A stretch of DNA of 9,846 nt from an uncultured Alphaproteobacteria bacterium (lineage in GTDB: Bacteria > Pseudomonadota > Alphaproteobacteria > Puniceispirillales > Puniceispirillaceae). Each line of letters starts with the position of its first letter. Within the stretch, counting starts at the first letter, position 1. This document shows positions 7,010-9,846 of this stretch, piece by piece. The stretch lies in NCBI GenBank assembly GCA_913042065.1, contig CAJWKB010000033.1, positions 1 through 9,846 on the forward strand, read 5' to 3'. The notes beneath the pieces were generated by a model, which saw only the letters and a program-made list of their open reading frames with translations, searched no databases and was not told where the DNA came from. Position numbers and translations under genes: made by a program.

Positions 7010-9598
7010 AGTGACAAGAGCAGCAAAACAAAAAAACTGAGCTTATCCAGCGGTAAGCTGACGCTCGGCAATATTGATGCAAGTCAGCTTCGTGGCGCTC
7101 CCTCACTTGGCGCTGGCCGCAGGACTGTTCAGGTTGAAGTTAGGCGCAAGCGTGCACCTGCTGCCCCGCAGCGTAGTGGCTCGTCGCTTCCCGAAGCAGA
7201 GGCAACAGCCCCTGAGCTGTTGGAGACTAATGCTCCTGTAGCGCCATCGAAAAGCTCGGCCTCTACAGATGACAAGCTCACTGCTCAAGAGCGTGCAGCA
7301 CGGGCGCGTGCGCTTGAAAGTTTAAAAAAGCCTGCTAGTGGCGCTGCATCATCAGCTGAGGGAGCTTCCAAAGCCGAAGAAGGGTCAACAGATGTGGCAG
7401 CGCCAATTGACGATATTGAATCGACACCGCGTACGCCGCCGCTTGATCCGATCGAGACACGCCGGGCGGCTGAATTGTTGGAACTTCGTGAGATCGAAGC
7501 TGAGGAAGAAAAACGCCGTGATGATGCCTCTCGAAAGCTAGCAGAGGAAAATGCCCGTCGACAGATGGCCGAGCCTACGGCTCCAAAAGGGGGTCGTACG
7601 CCTTCCCCTGGCTCTGACGGCGATGGTGAAACATTTAATCGCCGCCGTAAAATGGCCGACGAGATGGCGCCGCGCCGCACGCCGGCGATTCGGCGAAACG
7701 GAGTTGGCCGTCGACAGTCTGGGAAGATGACAATCACCCAAGCGTTGTCAGGTGATGATCGCCGACAGCGCTCTCTGGCTTCAGTCAGGCGGCAACGTGA
7801 AAAGGCGCGGATGCGGGAAGACCAGCCGCAGATCAAGCAGATTCGCGAGGTGATTGTTCCTGATACAATTACTGTTGGAGAGCTTGCCAACAGGATGGCA
7901 GAGCGCACGGCCGATGTGGTCAAGGAGCTAATGAAGCTTGGGATCATGGCAACTGCAACCCAGCCGATTGACGGTGAAACCGCAGAATTGATCACTAATG
8001 AGCTCGGCCACAAGGTACAGCGCGTGTCTGATTCTGACATCGAGATAGGTCTTTCAGGTGACGAGGATGACAACGAGGCGATGTATCCACGGCCGCCTGT
8101 CGTCACCGTTATGGGGCATGTCGACCATGGTAAGACAAGTTTACTTGACGCCATTCGTGCAACCGATGTCGCCACTGGCGAAGCTGGCGGCATAACTCAG
8201 CATATTGGCGCTTATCAGATTAAGACAAACAATGGCAACACAATCACTTTTATAGACACTCCGGGCCATGAGGCGTTTACCGAAATGCGCTCTCGTGGTG
8301 CCAATATCACTGACATTGTTGTTTTGGTCATTGCCGCCGATGATTCAGTGATGGCGCAGACTATCGAAGCGATCAACCATGCCAAAGCGTCGGGCTGTCC
8401 GGTTATCGTGGCTGTCAACAAATGTGACAAGCCAGAAGCCGATCCGCAGCGGGTTCGAAATGACCTGCTCCAGCAAGAGATCATTACCGAGGATTTTGGT
8501 GGTGATGTGCTGTGTGTTGATGTCTCGGCGCATACGGGTAAGGGTCTTGACAAACTTGAAGAAGCGATCATGTTGCAGGCCGAATTACTCGAGCTCAAGG
8601 CTAACCCGGATCGCAATGCCGAAGGCGTTGTCATTGAGGCGAAAGTTGAGCGTGGTCGCGGTTCCGTTGCGACTCTTCTGGTCCAGCGAGGCACCCTCCA
8701 GCGAGGCGATATTTTTGTTATAGGTGCCGAAAGTGGCCGTGTACGCGCGTTGCTTGATGATCGTGGTCAAGGGCTGGAAACAGCAGGGCCGGGTCAGCCA
8801 GTAGAAATTTTGGGTCTAAACGGAACGCCGATGGCTGGAGATGCGTGTGTCGTTGTCGAAACTGAGGCACGGGCACGTGAAATCGCTGAATATCGAACAC
8901 GGCGCAACAAGGACCGTGATGCGACCCAGGGTGCGCGTGGCTCTGTCGAACAGATGCTCTCTGCCATTGCCGCTGGCGAGGCCGAGGAGCTGCCGGTGGT
9001 GATTAAGACCGACGTGCATGGTTCGCTTGAGGCGATACGGGTCGCGCTTGAAAAGCTTGGAACCGAACAGGTCAAGGTCAGATTGCTGTCTGCAGGTGTT
9101 GGTGCTCTGAGTGAGTCTGACATTTCGCTTGCAGCTGCGTCAAATGCTATTGTGGTTGGGTTCAATGTTCGGGCAATTCCACAGGCCCGCGATCTGGCCA
9201 AACGGGATGGGGTCGAGATCCGATATCACTCGATTATTTATGAACTGATTGATGAAGTGAAAGCTGCCATGGGCGGGTTGCTCAGCCCGGATACTCAGGA
9301 GGAATTCATCGGTTACGCCGAGATCCGTCAGGTCTTTGGTGTATCAAAAATCGGCAAAGTGGCTGGCTGTATGGTGACCGAGGGTGTTATCAAACGTGGC
9401 TGCAAAGTCCGTCTATTGCGTGACAATGTCGTAATCCATGAAGGATCCCTGAAGACGCTTAAGCGCTTCAAGGATGAAGTTAAGGAAGTGCGTGAAGCAT
9501 TTGAGTGTGGCATGGCGTTTGAAAATTATTCTGACATCCAGGAAAAGGATGTGATCGAATGTTTCGAGCTCCGTGAGGTTGCTAGGACTCTCGATTAG
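7007..9598 (+). CDS. infB: Translation initiation factor IF-2
   Basis: IF2 is the GTPase that brings initiator fMet-tRNA to the 30S subunit and promotes 50S joining. From the ATG at 7007 the protein has 863 residues. It starts with a basic [12 protein letters not shown] segment and a VQVEVRRKR patch, then a long low-complexity, charged linker (about 50-265) rich in Ala, Glu and Arg. An IF2-N domain (about 276-342) precedes the GTPase domain, with G1 GHVDHGKT at 370-377, G2 around [11 protein letters not shown]3 DTPGH at 417-421, G4 NKCD at 471-474 and G5 SAH at 507-509. Domain II (about 533-630), domain III (about 646-747, [13 protein letters not shown]) and the fMet-tRNA-binding C2 domain (about 755-857, ending in [20 protein letters not shown]) follow. 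The usual alphaproteobacterial VRQSFSHGRSK segment is replaced by a diverged [12 protein letters not shown]. Identification is certain. Confidence 0.99.
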   Translation: MSDKSSKTKKLSLSSGKLTLGNIDASQLRGAPSLGAGRRTVQVEVRRKRAPAAPQRSGSSLPEAEATAPELLETNAPVAPSKSSASTDDKLTAQERAARARALESLKKPASGAASSAEGASKAEEGSTDVAAPIDDIESTPRTPPLDPIETRRAAELLELREIEAEEEKRRDDASRKLAEENARRQMAEPTAPKGGRTPSPGSDGDGETFNRRRKMADEMAPRRTPAIRRNGVGRRQSGKMTITQALSGDDRRQRSLASVRRQREKARMREDQPQIKQIREVIVPDTITVGELANRMAERTADVVKELMKLGIMATATQPIDGETAELITNELGHKVQRVSDSDIEIGLSGDEDDNEAMYPRPPVVTVMGHVDHGKTSLLDAIRATDVATGEAGGITQHIGAYQIKTNNGNTITFIDTPGHEAFTEMRSRGANITDIVVLVIAADDSVMAQTIEAINHAKASGCPVIVAVNKCDKPEADPQRVRNDLLQQEIITEDFGGDVLCVDVSAHTGKGLDKLEEAIMLQAELLELKANPDRNAEGVVIEAKVERGRGSVATLLVQRGTLQRGDIFVIGAESGRVRALLDDRGQGLETAGPGQPVEILGLNGTPMAGDACVVVETEARAREIAEYRTRRNKDRDATQGARGSVEQMLSAIAAGEAEELPVVIKTDVHGSLEAIRVALEKLGTEQVKVRLLSAGVGALSESDISLAAASNAIVVGFNVRAIPQARDLAKRDGVEIRYHSIIYELIDEVKAAMGGLLSPDTQEEFIGYAEIRQVFGVSKIGKVAGCMVTEGVIKRGCKVRLLRDNVVIHEGSLKTLKRFKDEVKEVREAFECGMAFENYSDIQEKDVIECFELREVARTLD

Positions 9599-9621
9599 TA
9601 ACGTCGCACCTACGTAAAAGC

Positions 9622-9653
9622 CTGATTATGGTTACCTTTTTGGCAACGATCAG
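9622..9653 (+). other. Imperfect hairpin in the infB-rbfA spacer
   Basis: CTGAT (9622-9626) pairs with ATCAG (9649-9653), and inside it GTTACC (9631-9636) pairs with GGCAAC (9642-9647) with one A-C mismatch around a TTTTT loop. No T-run follows, so it is not a typical terminator. It may be an RNA-processing or stability element in the operon transcript, or chance. Confidence 0.3.
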
Positions 9654-9673
9654 CATTGAGAAAGCTGTTAGTG

Positions 9674-9846
9674 ATGGCTAGTAAATCCAACCGATCAGCT
9701 AGAACGCCGAGCCAGCGGCAACTGCGTGTTGGCGAGTCTCTTCGTCATGCACTGTCGGAGATATTGGTACGTGAAGATTTCTTTCAGTCTGATCTAGAGA
9801 ATGTTTCGATCACCATCTCTGAGATCTCAGTCAGTCCTGATCTTGG
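9674..9846 (+). CDS. rbfA: Ribosome-binding factor A, 3'-truncated by window end
   Basis: RbfA binds the 30S subunit and helps late maturation near the 16S rRNA 5' end, and is known for its role in cold adaptation. Only the first 57 codons are visible. The segment PSQRQLRVGESLRHALSEIL (about residues 12-31) matches the conserved first helix of alphaproteobacterial RbfA. The strands VSITISEISVSPDL (about 43-56) match the next conserved block, which normally continues into the KH-like core. The ATG at 9674 is preceded by GAGAAAG at 9658-9664; an in-frame GTG at 9671 directly before it is an alternative start. It follows infB by 75 bases, its usual neighbour, and is probably in the same transcript. 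The call is firm despite truncation. Confidence 0.92.
   Translation, partial: MASKSNRSARTPSQRQLRVGESLRHALSEILVREDFFQSDLENVSITISEISVSPDL

Noticed and set aside
7285..8193. Long 302-codon open frame on the minus strand opposite infB
   Set aside because: It is rich in Ser, Arg and Ala with no recognisable domain, lies wholly antisense to the certain IF2 coding region, and is explained by codon bias of the + strand gene.
8215..8694. 159-codon minus-strand frame opposite the IF2 GTPase domain
   Set aside because: It is a compositional shadow of infB with no family resemblance and no upstream ribosome binding site of note.
1..9846. A new multi-gene system, mobile element or defence island
   Set aside because: Every long coding frame on the + strand belongs to a well-known housekeeping family in its conventional order, spacers are short, and no repeats or composition breaks suggest insertion.

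Overview
The window is a compact stretch of conserved housekeeping genes, all on the + strand. The gene order (CorC/HlyC-type protein, lnt, metK, trmB, rimP, nusA, rnpM/ylxR with a fused L7Ae-like domain, infB, rbfA) and the protein styles point to an alphaproteobacterium. Base composition looks close to 50% GC, well below most cultured alphaproteobacteria. This suggests a free-living, possibly marine lineage such as SAR116-like bacteria, but that placement is a guess from memory of gene order and composition.

Left part (1-4059). The 3' end of a CBS-domain CorC/HlyC-family gene is followed after 4 bases by lnt (apolipoprotein N-acyltransferase). Then come metK (S-adenosylmethionine synthetase, TTG start behind a strong Shine-Dalgarno) and, 3 bases on, trmB (tRNA m7G46 methyltransferase, which consumes S-adenosylmethionine). 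A candidate promoter lies in the end of lnt, so metK-trmB may be partly independent of corC-lnt.

Middle junction (4060-4217). This is the only sizeable non-coding stretch, 158 bases. It holds a candidate promoter, then a strong GC-rich hairpin with a T-run, then a leader carrying a second copy of the hairpin's 5' arm core. It both ends the metK-trmB unit and opens the next operon, and it is the most interesting regulatory spot here.

Right part (4218-9846). This is the classical nusA-infB transcription/translation operon: rimP (30S maturation), nusA (transcription elongation, termination and antitermination), rnpM/ylxR-L7Ae fusion (RNA binding), infB (initiation factor IF2) and the start of rbfA (30S maturation), cut by the window end. 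The genes couple RNA polymerase control with ribosome assembly and initiation.

I saw no mobile element, CRISPR array, tRNA, rRNA, prophage or defence gene, and nothing that looks like a new multi-gene system. Findings are limited to leader structures, start-codon choices and a few residue-level oddities.
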